From positions 3,410,001-3,474,000 of the forward strand of contig NZ_CP072852.1 in assembly GCF_017948265.1 (NCBI RefSeq): a DNA stretch of 64,000 nucleotides. The letters run 5' to 3'. Shown here piece by piece: positions 6,911-15,704 of this stretch. The DNA is from Rhodoferax sp. PAMC 29310 (GTDB lineage: Bacteria; Pseudomonadota; Gammaproteobacteria; Burkholderiales; Burkholderiaceae_C). The notes under the pieces are model-generated. The model was given only the letters and a program-made list of their open reading frames with translations, was not told the DNA's origin and made no database searches. Within the stretch, counting starts at the first letter, position 1. Every line of letters begins with the position of its first letter. The translations under genes and the position numbers were made by a program.

Positions 6911-8554
6911 TTCAACCTCACGTTTGCGGGTGTCGATGATGGACGCCTCAATGTGGTCCACTCCGCCGTTCGCGCCCACTTTCCCTTCGAGAATCAAGTC
7001 CTGGGCGGCGCGCAACCGGTCGACTCCAGCGGCATAGTCCAGCCGGGCCACCTGCGTCTCTGCTTCGGCCCGAATGGCGCGCAGGGTTTGCCCTAGCGCC
7101 GCGTACAGCGTGGCGAGTTGCTGCCAAGCCCCGGCATCTGTCGGGTGATCTGTCACCCAAACCTGCAAATTTTGTGCGGCGCCACTTGCCAAGGCGCGCT
7201 GACCGGAGCGCGCCGCCACGGAAGCGGCCAGCATCAACTCAGGCCGCTGTTTTGCCGTGGCGCTTAAAGCCGCCATCAATTGCGCAGCTTGGGGCACCTG
7301 GTTCGCTGCCAGCGCTATCTCAACGGCCAGCAGATCAGTCAGCCGCGTGGCAGGTGCATCGCTCTCGACGGCAGTGCGCAAGCGAGTCAGATAGGCCTGC
7401 GCTTGCTTGAAGTCGCGCAGCTGGGTGGCCGCCAGCGCCGCACCATACAACACGCCCGCCCGCTTGGCCGCTGGCTGTTGCGCCAGTCGGGTGCTGTCGG
7501 CCTCGGCAATCACGCTGCGCAAGGCGTCCATGCCAGCATTGGCCAGCACGCTGGCTCGGGAAGCGGCCATGGCGTGTTCCGCCGTCAAGGTGGCGTTGAT
7601 CGCGCTGCTGGCGCCCAGGGGCTGGCGCGCCTGCATGTCGGCAATGCGCTCGGTGGTGAGCGGGTGGCTGCGCAAATAAGGGTAGGCGCCGTTGTCGTTC
7701 AGCCGGGAGGCTTGCTGCAGCTTGTCAAACATGGTGACAAAGCCTTGCGCCTCAAAACCCGCCTGGGTCATGACGCCAAAACCCACACGGTCCGCCTCGC
7801 GTTCCATCTCCCGGGAAAAATTAAGCTGGTTCTGGGCGGCCATGGCCTGGCCACCCACAATCAAAGCACTGCCGGCGTCCGGGCTCTTGCTGGCCGCCAG
7901 TGCGCCCAGCACCATGGCGCCAATCATCCAGGGGGTTTGCTGGCTCTGCCTGGTCATCAGGCGGGCAATGTGCCGTTGCGTGACGTGGCTCAGCTCGTGC
8001 CCCAGCACCGAGGCCAACTCGTCGCGACTGGTCACCACCGCAATCAGGCCCAGATGCAAACCAAAATAGCCGCCCGGCATCGCGAACGCATTCACCGTGC
8101 GGTCTTTGCCCAGCATGATCTCCCAGGCAAAGCGCTCTTGCAGTTCGGGCGACAAATCGCCCCGCAGGCGAGCGGCCGCCATCAATGGCTTCCAGATGTT
8201 TTGTACGTACTCGGTCAACACCGGGTCGTCGATGTAGTCAGGGTCACGATAGATGCCGCGGGCGATGCGGTCCCCCAGCCGACGCTCTGCGCTGAGCGTC
8301 ATGTCGCTGCCGTCTCCCAGCGTGGGGAGTTGGCTGGAGGAGGTGTTGCGGGCCGGCGTGACAGTCTGCGCGTGCAGTGGGCTGACTCCTGCCATGCCTA
8401 TTGCTATGAAAAGTAGAGCTATTAGCGCCTGTTGTACGGGGGCTAGGGTCCAATTTGGCATGTAAATCGGTTTGACGACCTTTGACGCATGGTTTGATCC
8501 ATTCGCGAGCTGCTGCGCAACGGAGGTTCTGAGGTGCTTTGGTGGCAATGTCAT
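6869..8554 (-). CDS. BepA-like M48 metalloprotease with TPR tail
   Basis: Periplasmic zinc protease with the M48 motif HELSH (in SVLGHELSHVTQRH), the downstream third ligand in EREADRVGF, and a C-terminal TPR-like alpha-helical region, as in E. coli BepA (YfgC), which assists and degrades outer-membrane proteins. A hydrophobic segment LIALLFIAIGM followed by PLHAQ looks like a signal peptide. The start is uncertain: ATG 8554 gives a basic N-region, while ATG 8461 gives a shorter but uncharged one. The frame remains open further upstream, but that part overlaps moaC. The hydrophobic core is encoded by a copy of the intergenic mini-repeat. Confidence 0.8.
   Translation of the reverse strand: MTLPPKHLRTSVAQQLANGSNHASKVVKPIYMPNWTLAPVQQALIALLFIAIGMAGVSPLHAQTVTPARNTSSSQLPTLGDGSDMTLSAERRLGDRIARGIYRDPDYIDDPVLTEYVQNIWKPLMAAARLRGDLSPELQERFAWEIMLGKDRTVNAFAMPGGYFGLHLGLIAVVTSRDELASVLGHELSHVTQRHIARLMTRQSQQTPWMIGAMVLGALAASKSPDAGSALIVGGQAMAAQNQLNFSREMEREADRVGFGVMTQAGFEAQGFVTMFDKLQQASRLNDNGAYPYLRSHPLTTERIADMQARQPLGASSAINATLTAEHAMAASRASVLANAGMDALRSVIAEADSTRLAQQPAAKRAGVLYGAALAATQLRDFKQAQAYLTRLRTAVESDAPATRLTDLLAVEIALAANQVPQAAQLMAALSATAKQRPELMLAASVAARSGQRALASGAAQNLQVWVTDHPTDAGAWQQLATLYAALGQTLRAIRAEAETQVARLDYAAGVDRLRAAQDLILEGKVGANGGVDHIEASIIDTRKREVELRLKEQTLDKGVN
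8401..8461 (+). repeat. mini-repeat copy within the protease 5' coding region
   Basis: TTGCTATGAAAAGTAGAGCT...AGCGCCTG...GGGGCTAGGGTCC and a T-rich end follow the same order as the intergenic copies at 20582 and 60815. Here the element is read through on the minus strand and encodes the NWTLAPVQQALIALLFIAIG stretch, that is, the signal-peptide core of the M48 protease. Confidence 0.65.
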
Positions 8555-8646
8555 GCCCGTATGATGCGTGATCTGTATGAAGGTTCTGTAAATTAGCTTC
8601 AGCGCCCGCCTTTTACCCCCTGTTACCCCCCCAATCTGAATTGCCC

Positions 8647-9138
8647 ATGAGCTCACTCACCCATTTCGACGACCAAGGCCAGGCCCACATGGTGGACGTT
8701 GCCGCCAAGGCTAATACCCACCGCATCGGCGTTGCCGGCGGCCGCATTGAAATGCTGCCTGCGACCCTGGCCATCATTCAGTCGGGAACTGCCAAAAAAG
8801 GTGACGTGCTGGGCATTGCCCGCATCGCCGGCATCATGGCCGCCAAAAAAACCAGCGACCTGATCCCCCTGTGCCACCCCTTGGCGCTGACCCGCGTGGC
8901 GATCGAATTTGAGACCAGCCTGGTGGACACCTCCGGCGTGGCCAGCATCAGCTGCACCGCCACGGTTGAGACCGTCGGCCCCACCGGCGTCGAAATGGAA
9001 GCCCTAACCGCCGTCCAAATCGCCCTGCTCACCATCTACGACATGTGCAAAGCGGTTGATCGTGGTATGACGATTACCAACGTCAAGTTGCTAGAAAAAC
9101 ACGGGGGGAAGTCAGGGAGCTTTATTAATGGAACGTGA
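8647..9138 (+). CDS. moaC: cyclic pyranopterin monophosphate synthase MoaC
   Basis: Protein of 163 residues that carries out the second step of molybdenum cofactor synthesis with MoaA, forming cyclic pyranopterin monophosphate. Clear motifs are [46 protein letters not shown] and the catalytic-region [11 protein letters not shown]. Length matches the family. ATG 8647 precedes [10 protein letters not shown], as in homologues. No other moa/moe gene is adjacent. A terminator follows at 9217. Confidence 0.95.
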   Translation: MSSLTHFDDQGQAHMVDVAAKANTHRIGVAGGRIEMLPATLAIIQSGTAKKGDVLGIARIAGIMAAKKTSDLIPLCHPLALTRVAIEFETSLVDTSGVASISCTATVETVGPTGVEMEALTAVQIALLTIYDMCKAVDRGMTITNVKLLEKHGGKSGSFINGT

Positions 9139-9216
9139 TGTACTTGCCTAGGAATTGGGACCACAGTTCACGTTTTCCTAGCGCTTGCAGCGCTCACGAC
9201 ACGTGACTCAAAACAT

Positions 9217-9242
9217 GACCCAGTAGCTCTGGGTCTTATTTC
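9217..9242 (+). terminator. terminator after moaC
   Basis: GACCCAG and CTGGGTC form a 7-bp stem around a 5-nt loop, followed by TTATTTCT. Confidence 0.65.
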
Positions 9243-9269
9243 TACTTCCTGAGATTGCGCTGCTTTCGG

Positions 9270-10043
9270 TCAGAACGAGTCCAACGGCATGTAAGCAATC
9301 ATCTCGCCACTTATGGGATCAAAAAACACGGTCCAAAAAGATTGGCGTCCCACCAACGGCAAGTAGGCCAACGTTTCCGGCCGGCGACCGGTGCTTGCGA
9401 TCAGGGCGTCAATCTCGGCCGCTTGGTTAGAAAACCGAGTTTTCAATTCTGAAATCGGCTTGGAAGCTTTCCAAATTTCACTTTTTGCATCGGCATAGGG
9501 TTGCCACAGACCCGGTTGAGCGCTCAAGGATATTCCTTCTAAGGCAATCATGGTCGCATTCATTTGCTCATCGGCGTTCACGAATGGCCGCAGAGAAAGC
9601 AGTGTCGGTCCCATTGTCGGCAATGCAGCCAAATTGGGTGGAGTCCTGCTCAGCAACTCGGGCGGGATATCGACCGCGTGCACGATGCGAAAACGGTCAT
9701 ATTCGAACACCATGTGAACTGGGCGCGCCACAAACACGGTCCACATACCGTACCCCAGTGCGCTAAGTTGCAATAGAGCGACGGTGAGCAAATCCAATCG
9801 AAGTTCGCGACGCGATTTGCTGGGATTAAAAATGGCCAGTGTGATCAGTGGTCCCAAAAGGACATCCACAATAACGACTATTGAAAACAACTCTCGCCCA
9901 CCGGATATCTCCCGGTATGGGTAGGGGTACCACAGCCCAAACACCAGCGCAGCCGCGAGAACCGCGATCAGGACGCTAATCGCGAAATGAATGCTGCCAG
10001 CTTTGAGGCGCACTTTCCAGAAATGAGTGGTGATAGCAGACAT
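9270..10043 (-). CDS. TfpB/TfpX-type type IV pilin accessory protein
   Basis: Protein of about 257 residues with four N-terminal membrane helices (about 20-40, 48-68, 80-90 and 93-113) and a C-terminal periplasmic part ending in VFFDPISGEMIAYMPLDSF. LWYPYPYREISGGRELF and DVLLGPLITLAIFNPSK are typical of the TfpX/TfpB accessory proteins that accompany particular pilins and stabilise or help assemble them. The gene is third after the pilin and the PglL-like gene on the same strand. ATG 10043 is preferred over an earlier start 8 codons upstream because it begins just before the basic segment and first helix. Confidence 0.8.
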   Translation of the reverse strand: MSAITTHFWKVRLKAGSIHFAISVLIAVLAAALVFGLWYPYPYREISGGRELFSIVVIVDVLLGPLITLAIFNPSKSRRELRLDLLTVALLQLSALGYGMWTVFVARPVHMVFEYDRFRIVHAVDIPPELLSRTPPNLAALPTMGPTLLSLRPFVNADEQMNATMIALEGISLSAQPGLWQPYADAKSEIWKASKPISELKTRFSNQAAEIDALIASTGRRPETLAYLPLVGRQSFWTVFFDPISGEMIAYMPLDSF

Positions 10044-10149
10044 GATTAGTAAGTAGTGGTTTCGCAAATTGCAGTGCAGCTGTCTTCTCTCTCAGTTGCT
10101 GTCACAACTGCATCGACGGTTAAATTCATGGTTCAACAATGGCGATAGT

Positions 10150-11832
10150 TCAGGGAATCGCGACAAGTGCAAGCTGCGGATACTTCTCTTCTTCTAAACG
10201 CCGCATCTCCGCCACGCAGGCTTTAAAGTAGAAGTCACCAAACACCCCCCGAATGATAGCGAGGCGATGACTGGCACCTTCAGGGTTTCCATTTAGAGCC
10301 AAGGCGATGGCATAGCGAAAATGAATTGGTCCAAATTCAAATCGTTCTGACACTTGACGCAAAGTTTCAATTTCGGCCTTTGCCATATTCGGCTCAGGTC
10401 GCTGCCGGGATGCTTTCAACATTGCAGCCATATGCGACATGAGCTGCACATTGGGGATTTCATAGGCCTCTGGCGTCTTTCCGATGCGCAGATTTTCAAA
10501 CCGCACAATTCGGAAGTCCTCTTCAATCAAAAAGTACTCGTACGCTAGACAACTTCCGACGGCCACCCATACAAGCCAAAAGCTCCAAGCCCACCGTAAA
10601 TCCAACGTCAACGATTTTGCGGTTCCTCGCGCCGCCTCGACGACGCCAGCCATCAAACCCGCGGCAATCAGAAAGTAAGCATAGGCAAATGGATATTCCA
10701 CCATGCTATGAACCGCAAAAGGCAAGAGACAAGCCATCGCATGAACGGCACTTAGTCCAGCGCTGCTCCAGATGCGCGTGACAAACCAATAAGCGATGGC
10801 ACCAGTTAACAAAAGACCCAAGGGCAAGCCGTTCCAAGCCAAGAGATCCATGACAAAGTTATGCGCATAGGTATAGGGGCCCGGGCCAGGGAATGCAATA
10901 GCCCCGGCTGCGGAAGCGGTTGGCGTCTGATTCCAGCCATAGCCCCACCATGGCGACTCTCCAATCGCAAAAGCAATTTGTTGCCACATACGCAATCGTT
11001 GACTGATCGGTTCGGCAGCATTGATTGCGCGCACGTCGGCAAGCAGCAATAGATCACTGAGGTAGGGCAGGGCTATCGTCCCAAAAACAAAAGCTACTGC
11101 CCAACCGGCCACCGCCCGTGCCGGCAAACGTGACTTGATCACGCTTTTCTTCCACGTCAAGAAGACTGTCACGACCAATACACTGAGCATGCCTGCCCTT
11201 GACTGAGTCATGACCAAAACCCCGGTCATGAATCCAATGGCAAGAAAAAATCCAAACCGACCAATAAGCTGTCGTTCAAATACATACACCAAAGCGACCA
11301 TACCCATGATAAGCAACGTCGCCAGCTGATTGGGCTGGCCCAGGTTGCCCATGGCTCGGTCGCCCAAGTCAGTCTGAACAAGGTACATCCCCAGTGGCTC
11401 CTGCACATCCAGCCATTGAGCCAAGCCGATACCCGCAGAAACCAAGGCGGCGATCCACAGGCTATGCATGAGGCCAAGTACCCCGTAGGCGGGGAAACCA
11501 AAATTAGGGTGGGCTAATGAGTACCCAACAAAGACCGCCGCCAAGAGTCCCGAAAGATACAACGAAGTTACCAGCGCATCACCAGCGAAAAAGCTAATAC
11601 CGGTGGCATATTGAAGCCACGGAATCAGAATGGCGGCACCAATCCAGAGGCCAAACCAAGGCAGTTTCAACGAGTTTTGACGAAACAGCAGCACGCTCGC
11701 CATCAATCCTGAGAGCCCGACGAAGGCCAGCGCTTCAGAATGAAAATTGACCCACGGCCGATAGTGATCGTACGCGAGCCAAGGCAGCGTAATAAAGATT
11801 ACGCCAAAGATGAAGGTTTGTGAAAGGCGCAT
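10150..11832 (-). CDS. PglL/TfpO-like O-oligosaccharyltransferase (Wzy_C family)
   Basis: Protein of 560 residues, a polytopic membrane protein of about 11-12 helices with the Wzy_C signature GYGWNQTP...YAHNFVMDLLAWNG around residues 315-345 and a soluble C-terminal domain. Such enzymes move lipid-linked glycans to pilin or other periplasmic proteins. Position directly after the pilin gene suggests the pilin is the acceptor. The ATG lies one base after the T-run of the pilin terminator, so no ribosome-binding site is visible and expression would rely on read-through. It could also be an O-antigen ligase, but context favours pilin glycosylation. Confidence 0.8.
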   Translation of the reverse strand: MRLSQTFIFGVIFITLPWLAYDHYRPWVNFHSEALAFVGLSGLMASVLLFRQNSLKLPWFGLWIGAAILIPWLQYATGISFFAGDALVTSLYLSGLLAAVFVGYSLAHPNFGFPAYGVLGLMHSLWIAALVSAGIGLAQWLDVQEPLGMYLVQTDLGDRAMGNLGQPNQLATLLIMGMVALVYVFERQLIGRFGFFLAIGFMTGVLVMTQSRAGMLSVLVVTVFLTWKKSVIKSRLPARAVAGWAVAFVFGTIALPYLSDLLLLADVRAINAAEPISQRLRMWQQIAFAIGESPWWGYGWNQTPTASAAGAIAFPGPGPYTYAHNFVMDLLAWNGLPLGLLLTGAIAYWFVTRIWSSAGLSAVHAMACLLPFAVHSMVEYPFAYAYFLIAAGLMAGVVEAARGTAKSLTLDLRWAWSFWLVWVAVGSCLAYEYFLIEEDFRIVRFENLRIGKTPEAYEIPNVQLMSHMAAMLKASRQRPEPNMAKAEIETLRQVSERFEFGPIHFRYAIALALNGNPEGASHRLAIIRGVFGDFYFKACVAEMRRLEEEKYPQLALVAIP

Positions 11833-11833
11833 A

Positions 11834-11859
11834 AAAAAAGCGGCCGAAGCCGCTTTTTT
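11834..11859 (-). terminator. pilin gene terminator
   Basis: AAAAAAGCGGC, a CGAA/TTCG tetraloop and GCCGCTTTTTT form a near-perfect intrinsic terminator that works in both directions. It ends one base before the ATG of the PglL-like gene, so it separates highly expressed pilin from its modification genes. Confidence 0.9.
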
Positions 11860-11871
11860 AAATCACATTGA

Positions 11872-12381
11872 TCAAGATGTACGGCAAGAGCCTGGCAGGA
11901 ATTTGGCGAGCACGGCTGTACCTGTCTGCCCTGGACCACACACCCAGCTGTTGACCGTTGTGCCCAAGGCGGGCTGGAGGCAGCCTGCAAAGGTCGTGGC
12001 GGCTGAGGCGCAAGGCGCCATACTGACGGTGCCATTTGCCCCTGTCGCGATACCTTGGGAAGTCACGGTGATCAGACCTCCCAAAGTAACACCCGGCGCG
12101 GATGCAGCGGTCACTACGGAAGTCACGTACTTGGTTCCCGAGCCTGAAGCTACTTCACAGCCCCAAGCGTTCGCTGCAATCGCTGACCCGGACGATGCAG
12201 ACTGAATGGTTTCGGTCATGCTGGTGCGGCAAGATGATGCAGCCAAAATCACTTCAGACATCTTGGCTTTAGCCGTGTAGTCCTGATAAGCAGGCAAAGC
12301 CACCGCGGCCAAAATACCGATGATCGCAACAACGATCATCAATTCGATTAGGGTAAAACCTTTTTGTAGAGAACGCTTCAT
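11872..12381 (-). CDS. type IV pilin (PilA-like)
   Basis: Prepilin of 169 residues with the short leader MKRSLQKG cut before FTLIE (Phe +1, Glu +5), and a hydrophobic helix through residue 30, then a globular domain. Several cysteines are present, with a C-terminal pair (in WVCGPG and GSCRTS) likely forming the disulphide loop. The protein ends in Ser after that loop, as in P. aeruginosa pilins whose terminal Ser is glycosylated by TfpO. AAGGAG sits 6 bases before the ATG. A sigma-54-like promoter and tandem inverted motifs lie upstream. Confidence 0.92.
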   Translation of the reverse strand: MKRSLQKGFTLIELMIVVAIIGILAAVALPAYQDYTAKAKMSEVILAASSCRTSMTETIQSASSGSAIAANAWGCEVASGSGTKYVTSVVTAASAPGVTLGGLITVTSQGIATGANGTVSMAPCASAATTFAGCLQPALGTTVNSWVCGPGQTGTAVLAKFLPGSCRTS

Positions 12382-12428
12382 GGGTAGCTCCTTAAGAAAA
12401 CAAATAAAAAACCAGACGTAGTTCTATG

Positions 12429-12445
12429 AGCAGCTTGCGTGCCAA
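12429..12445 (-). promoter_or_regulatory. sigma-54-type promoter of the pilin gene
   Basis: On the minus strand TTGGCACGCAAGCTGCT matches the -24/-12 consensus YTGGCACG-N4-TTGCW with one mismatch. It is about 48 bp before the ATG, giving a short leader. Control of pilin by RpoN and PilR is established in Pseudomonas; here it is inferred. Confidence 0.75.
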
Positions 12446-12542
12446 CTTTCAATTTGGTGCAAATCAAGGTAATTTTGTGAATTACGTCACTGGATGGCCG
12501 TTATCGCCGACACAAACGTCGCTATCGCCGAGGTACTTGGGG

Positions 12543-12576
12543 TGTCAGTGACAAAAATGTCATGACAAAAGTGTCA
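12543..12576. promoter_or_regulatory. tandem TGACA/TGTCA inverted motifs, candidate PilR enhancer
   Basis: Three overlapping inverted units occur: TGTCA-G-TGACA, TGACA-AAAA-TGTCA and TGACA-AAAG-TGTCA. They lie about 100-130 bp upstream of the sigma-54 core and just after the PilB-like stop codon. Spacing and repeated TGTC half-sites fit an NtrC-family activator site such as PilR. Confidence 0.55.
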
Positions 12577-12577
12577 T

Positions 12578-14995
12578 TTACTTGATGCAGACCTGCCGAA
12601 CCATCTTGAGGTCGGTCAGACCCAGCATGACTTTTTCCATGCCATCCATCTTGAGGGTGCGCATGCCGCCTTCGACGGCGGCGGCAAAGATCGTGGCCAC
12701 GCGGGCGCGTTCCTGAATCAATTTTTTGATGTCGTCGTCGGCAATTAGCAGTTCGTGCAGGCCCACGCGGCCTTTGTAGCCGGTGTTGCCGCATTTGTCG
12801 CAGCCCACATGGCGGTAGAACTTGAGCTGCCCGTCTTTGCCATACAACTCCACCCAGCTGTCCAGCAGCTTTTGGGTTTCGCCTTCATAGTCGGCCATCC
12901 ACGCTTTGGAGTGGCGCAATTCGTCGGCGTACTCGACCATGAATTTCTTCAGTTCTGAGCCATCCGGCACGTAGGACTCTTTGCAGTCACAGAGCTTCTT
13001 GGCCAGGCGTTGCGCCAGAATTCCGAGCAACGCATCTGCAAAGTTGAAGGGGTCCATGCCCATGTCCAGCAGCCGGGTAATGGACTCCGGCGCGGAGTTG
13101 GTGTGCAGGGTCGAGAAGACCAAGTGGCCGGTCAAAGACGCTTCCACGCCCATGGACACGGTTTCTTTGTCCCGGGACTCGCCCACCATGATGATGTCGG
13201 GGTCGGCCCGCAAAAAGGCGCGCATCACTAGCGGAAAATCGATGCCCGCCTTTTTGTTGATCTGGACCTGGCGAAGACCTTTTTGGGTGATCTCCACCGG
13301 GTCTTCCGCGGTCCAGATTTTGGTGTCAGGCGTATTGAGATGCTTCAGAATGGAGTGAAGCGTGGTTGTTTTGCCTGAGCCGGTGGGGCCGCACACATAG
13401 AACAAACCATAAGGTTTCTCAATAGTGCGAATAACCCGCTCTTTGTTGTGCGGCGTGAGGCCCAACTTTTCCAGCGGAATGGGCTCTCCCGCGGCCAAGA
13501 TACGCATCACCACATCTTCAACGCCACCGGCCGAGGGAATGGTGGCTACGCGTAACTCAATGTCCAGCGGGCCCCACCTTTTGAATTTGATCTTGCCGTC
13601 CTGAGGGCGGCGACGCTCAGAGATGTCGAGATCACACATGATCTTGAGCCGCGTGGCCATGGCCTGGCGAAAATGCGCGGGAACCTCAATATACGGTTGC
13701 AACGTGCCATCAATGCGAAAGCGGATGCCCGTTTTGAGTTTGCCCGGCATGGGCTCTATGTGAATGTCTGAGACGCCTTGCTTGTAGGCGTCAATGATGA
13801 CTTTGTTGACGAACTTGACCAATTCGTTGTCGGCGGCTGCTGAGACCAGCGAGTCTTCCTGAGCGAAGTCCTCGATGGGGGTGTCCATGTCGGCCAACAG
13901 TTCGTTGATGGTGCCGCCCTCGACCTCCACACCAAAAATTTGGGCCAGCGTGGCGTCAAACTCGCCTTGCGTGGTGACCCGGTAGGCAAATCGGCTGACG
14001 CGAGGAAAGACTTGAGGCACAACGCGCGCATTTCGCACGGCCTCGGGGTCGCGGCACATGATGACCAAGCCTTCGGGCGACTCTTCAAGGGGGAGCCAGC
14101 CTTGTTCAATGCTGAAGTCGCGTTTCAGCGCGCCGTGCAGCATTTCGGCACGAATTCGCCCCGGATTAAAGGGTTCGTACGGCACATTGAAAAACTTCGC
14201 CAGCGAGGGGCCTATTTGATCGGGCCGCACGTTGTAATTCTTCAGCAGCACTTGATCCACTGATTGCCCAGAGGTGCGCGCCTCTTTCAGGCACTCCTTC
14301 AATTCATCCGCGGTCATCACACCGTCGGCGACCAGTCCGTCATACTTTGTGGCGCGCTGCCAGGATGTCTCCTCGGCCTTTTGAACGCGTTGCCGAATCG
14401 CAATCGCCAAGGTTTTGCAGAGCTGTGAGACACCATCAACTTCAAGTTCACCAAACGGTTGATCGCTCTTGTTGTTGATGATCTGCAAAACCCCATGCAG
14501 GGTGGTGCCAGCCAATATGGGGGCCACCAGCATTTGACGGGTTCGATAGCCCGACCGGTTGTCGACTTCTTTCAGGAAGGTTAGCGCGGGATGAATCCGT
14601 TTCAGTGCTTCGTCATCGTAGACGTCGGGAAGGTTGACGAGGCGCTGACTGAAGGCGGCATAGCCAGCAATGCTTTGGGGCGTGATGGGGAGTCGGAGAT
14701 CGCGACTGCTGTTGAGCCCGGTCTTGACCTTCGAAATGATCGCCGAACGATCATCGTTGACCGCATAAAGCGTCAATCGATCCGCGTTGAACAACTTGCA
14801 AATGTCGTTGCTGACCTCGAGCATGATTTGCTCTAGGTTTTCTGTCTCATGAATTCGTGCGGTGACGCTTTGCAGTTGCCGGTAAAACAGTGTTTCAAAG
14901 GTAACGCCGCGCTTGCTGGTCGGCAGTTTTTGAGTGGCATAGAACGCCTGTTCCGCATTGGTGGTCCCGCCCTCCGGGGGCATTGTCGCGCTCAT
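12578..14995 (-). CDS. GAF-domain GspE/PilB-type assembly ATPase
   Basis: Protein of 805 residues. Residues about 40-210 form a GAF-like sensor domain (ARIHETENLEQIMLEV, DVYDDEALKRIHP, HGVLQIINNK). A GspE N-terminal domain follows (DQVLLKNYNVRPDQIGPSLA) and then the hexameric ATPase: Walker A GPTGSGKTTT near 534, Walker B DPDIIMVGESRD (GESRD instead of the usual GEIRD), HLVFSTLHTN, and a zinc tetracysteine CDC...CDKC. It powers pilus extension or type II secretion from the inner membrane. Position before the pilin gene suggests pilus extension. PilB lacks a GAF domain, so this is a sensor-fused variant. Confidence 0.88.
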   Translation of the reverse strand: MSATMPPEGGTTNAEQAFYATQKLPTSKRGVTFETLFYRQLQSVTARIHETENLEQIMLEVSNDICKLFNADRLTLYAVNDDRSAIISKVKTGLNSSRDLRLPITPQSIAGYAAFSQRLVNLPDVYDDEALKRIHPALTFLKEVDNRSGYRTRQMLVAPILAGTTLHGVLQIINNKSDQPFGELEVDGVSQLCKTLAIAIRQRVQKAEETSWQRATKYDGLVADGVMTADELKECLKEARTSGQSVDQVLLKNYNVRPDQIGPSLAKFFNVPYEPFNPGRIRAEMLHGALKRDFSIEQGWLPLEESPEGLVIMCRDPEAVRNARVVPQVFPRVSRFAYRVTTQGEFDATLAQIFGVEVEGGTINELLADMDTPIEDFAQEDSLVSAAADNELVKFVNKVIIDAYKQGVSDIHIEPMPGKLKTGIRFRIDGTLQPYIEVPAHFRQAMATRLKIMCDLDISERRRPQDGKIKFKRWGPLDIELRVATIPSAGGVEDVVMRILAAGEPIPLEKLGLTPHNKERVIRTIEKPYGLFYVCGPTGSGKTTTLHSILKHLNTPDTKIWTAEDPVEITQKGLRQVQINKKAGIDFPLVMRAFLRADPDIIMVGESRDKETVSMGVEASLTGHLVFSTLHTNSAPESITRLLDMGMDPFNFADALLGILAQRLAKKLCDCKESYVPDGSELKKFMVEYADELRHSKAWMADYEGETQKLLDSWVELYGKDGQLKFYRHVGCDKCGNTGYKGRVGLHELLIADDDIKKLIQERARVATIFAAAVEGGMRTLKMDGMEKVMLGLTDLKMVRQVCIK

Positions 14996-15047
14996 GAATT
15001 CATCCCTGTGCCTGGCCAAACCTCATACATTGGAAGTTGCAGACAGG

Positions 15048-15656
15048 TCAGGCCTGAACGAATTGCATCTTGGTGCCGGCCAACTCAATCACGTCACCGT
15101 TGCTCAGTGAGGTGGGATCGGTGCCAAACGCGTCCCCATTGAGGGTTGGATTTCCGCTGCCTTCGACGTGATGGACAAAAAAACCACCGTGTCGACGCGT
15201 GATAGCGGCAACTGCCACGCCTGGCTTGCCAACCGTGGTCACCACCTTGCTCAGGCGGACTTCTCGCCCGGAAGCGGCCCCCGACAGGACCTTGATAGAC
15301 GCGGTTTGCGCGTCGCCAACATCCGCCTGACCCTTCTGAGCTGGGCTGGCCGTGACGGGGGAGTCGGTGCTGCGGTCGTCGAATTTGATCTTGTATTTGC
15401 CGACGTCAATGACATCGCCGTGCTGAAGCAACTGCTTTCTGGCAGCCTTGCCGTTGACATAGGTGCCATTGGTGCTGTCGAGGTCTTCCAGGTAGACCTT
15501 GTCGCCTTGCATTTCAAGAACCGCGTGCTCGCCGCTGATGGCGAGGTTGTCAATCACGATGTCGTTGTAGGGACGGCGACCCAAAGTCGTCCGGTCTTTG
15601 GTTAACTGGACTTCCTTGATGACGACACCGTCAATTGACACGATCATTTTCGGCAT
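15048..15656 (-). CDS. dual FHA-domain protein
   Basis: Protein of 202 residues. Residues 1-95 form a complete FHA domain, with LGRRPYNDIVIDN, the phosphothreonine-binding-region SGEHAVLE and DSTNGTYVNG. Residues 118-202 look like a second, diverged FHA domain (VTTVGKPG, RRHGGFFVHHVEG, NPTLNGD). FHA domains bind phosphothreonine peptides. TAGGAG precedes the ATG. The gene sits between a PP2C phosphatase and the GAF-ATPase with short gaps on the same strand, suggesting a phospho-signalling operon acting on the pilus or secretion motor. No Ser/Thr kinase gene is in the window. Confidence 0.88.
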   Translation of the reverse strand: MPKMIVSIDGVVIKEVQLTKDRTTLGRRPYNDIVIDNLAISGEHAVLEMQGDKVYLEDLDSTNGTYVNGKAARKQLLQHGDVIDVGKYKIKFDDRSTDSPVTASPAQKGQADVGDAQTASIKVLSGAASGREVRLSKVVTTVGKPGVAVAAITRRHGGFFVHHVEGSGNPTLNGDAFGTDPTSLSNGDVIELAGTKMQFVQA

Positions 15657-15704
15657 GACCGACTCCTATTCCTGAAATTTGTTATTGGTATTTTGCACTG
15701 CGGG

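Noticed and set aside
7280..8416. 378-codon plus-strand frame opposite the M48 protease
   Set aside because: Antisense to a gene with clear HELSH and EREAD motifs; no domain of its own.
12543..12576. Short CRISPR-like direct repeats after the PilB-like gene
   Set aside because: Units are 11-14 bp and adjacent without spacers; they fit a regulator-binding site, not an array.
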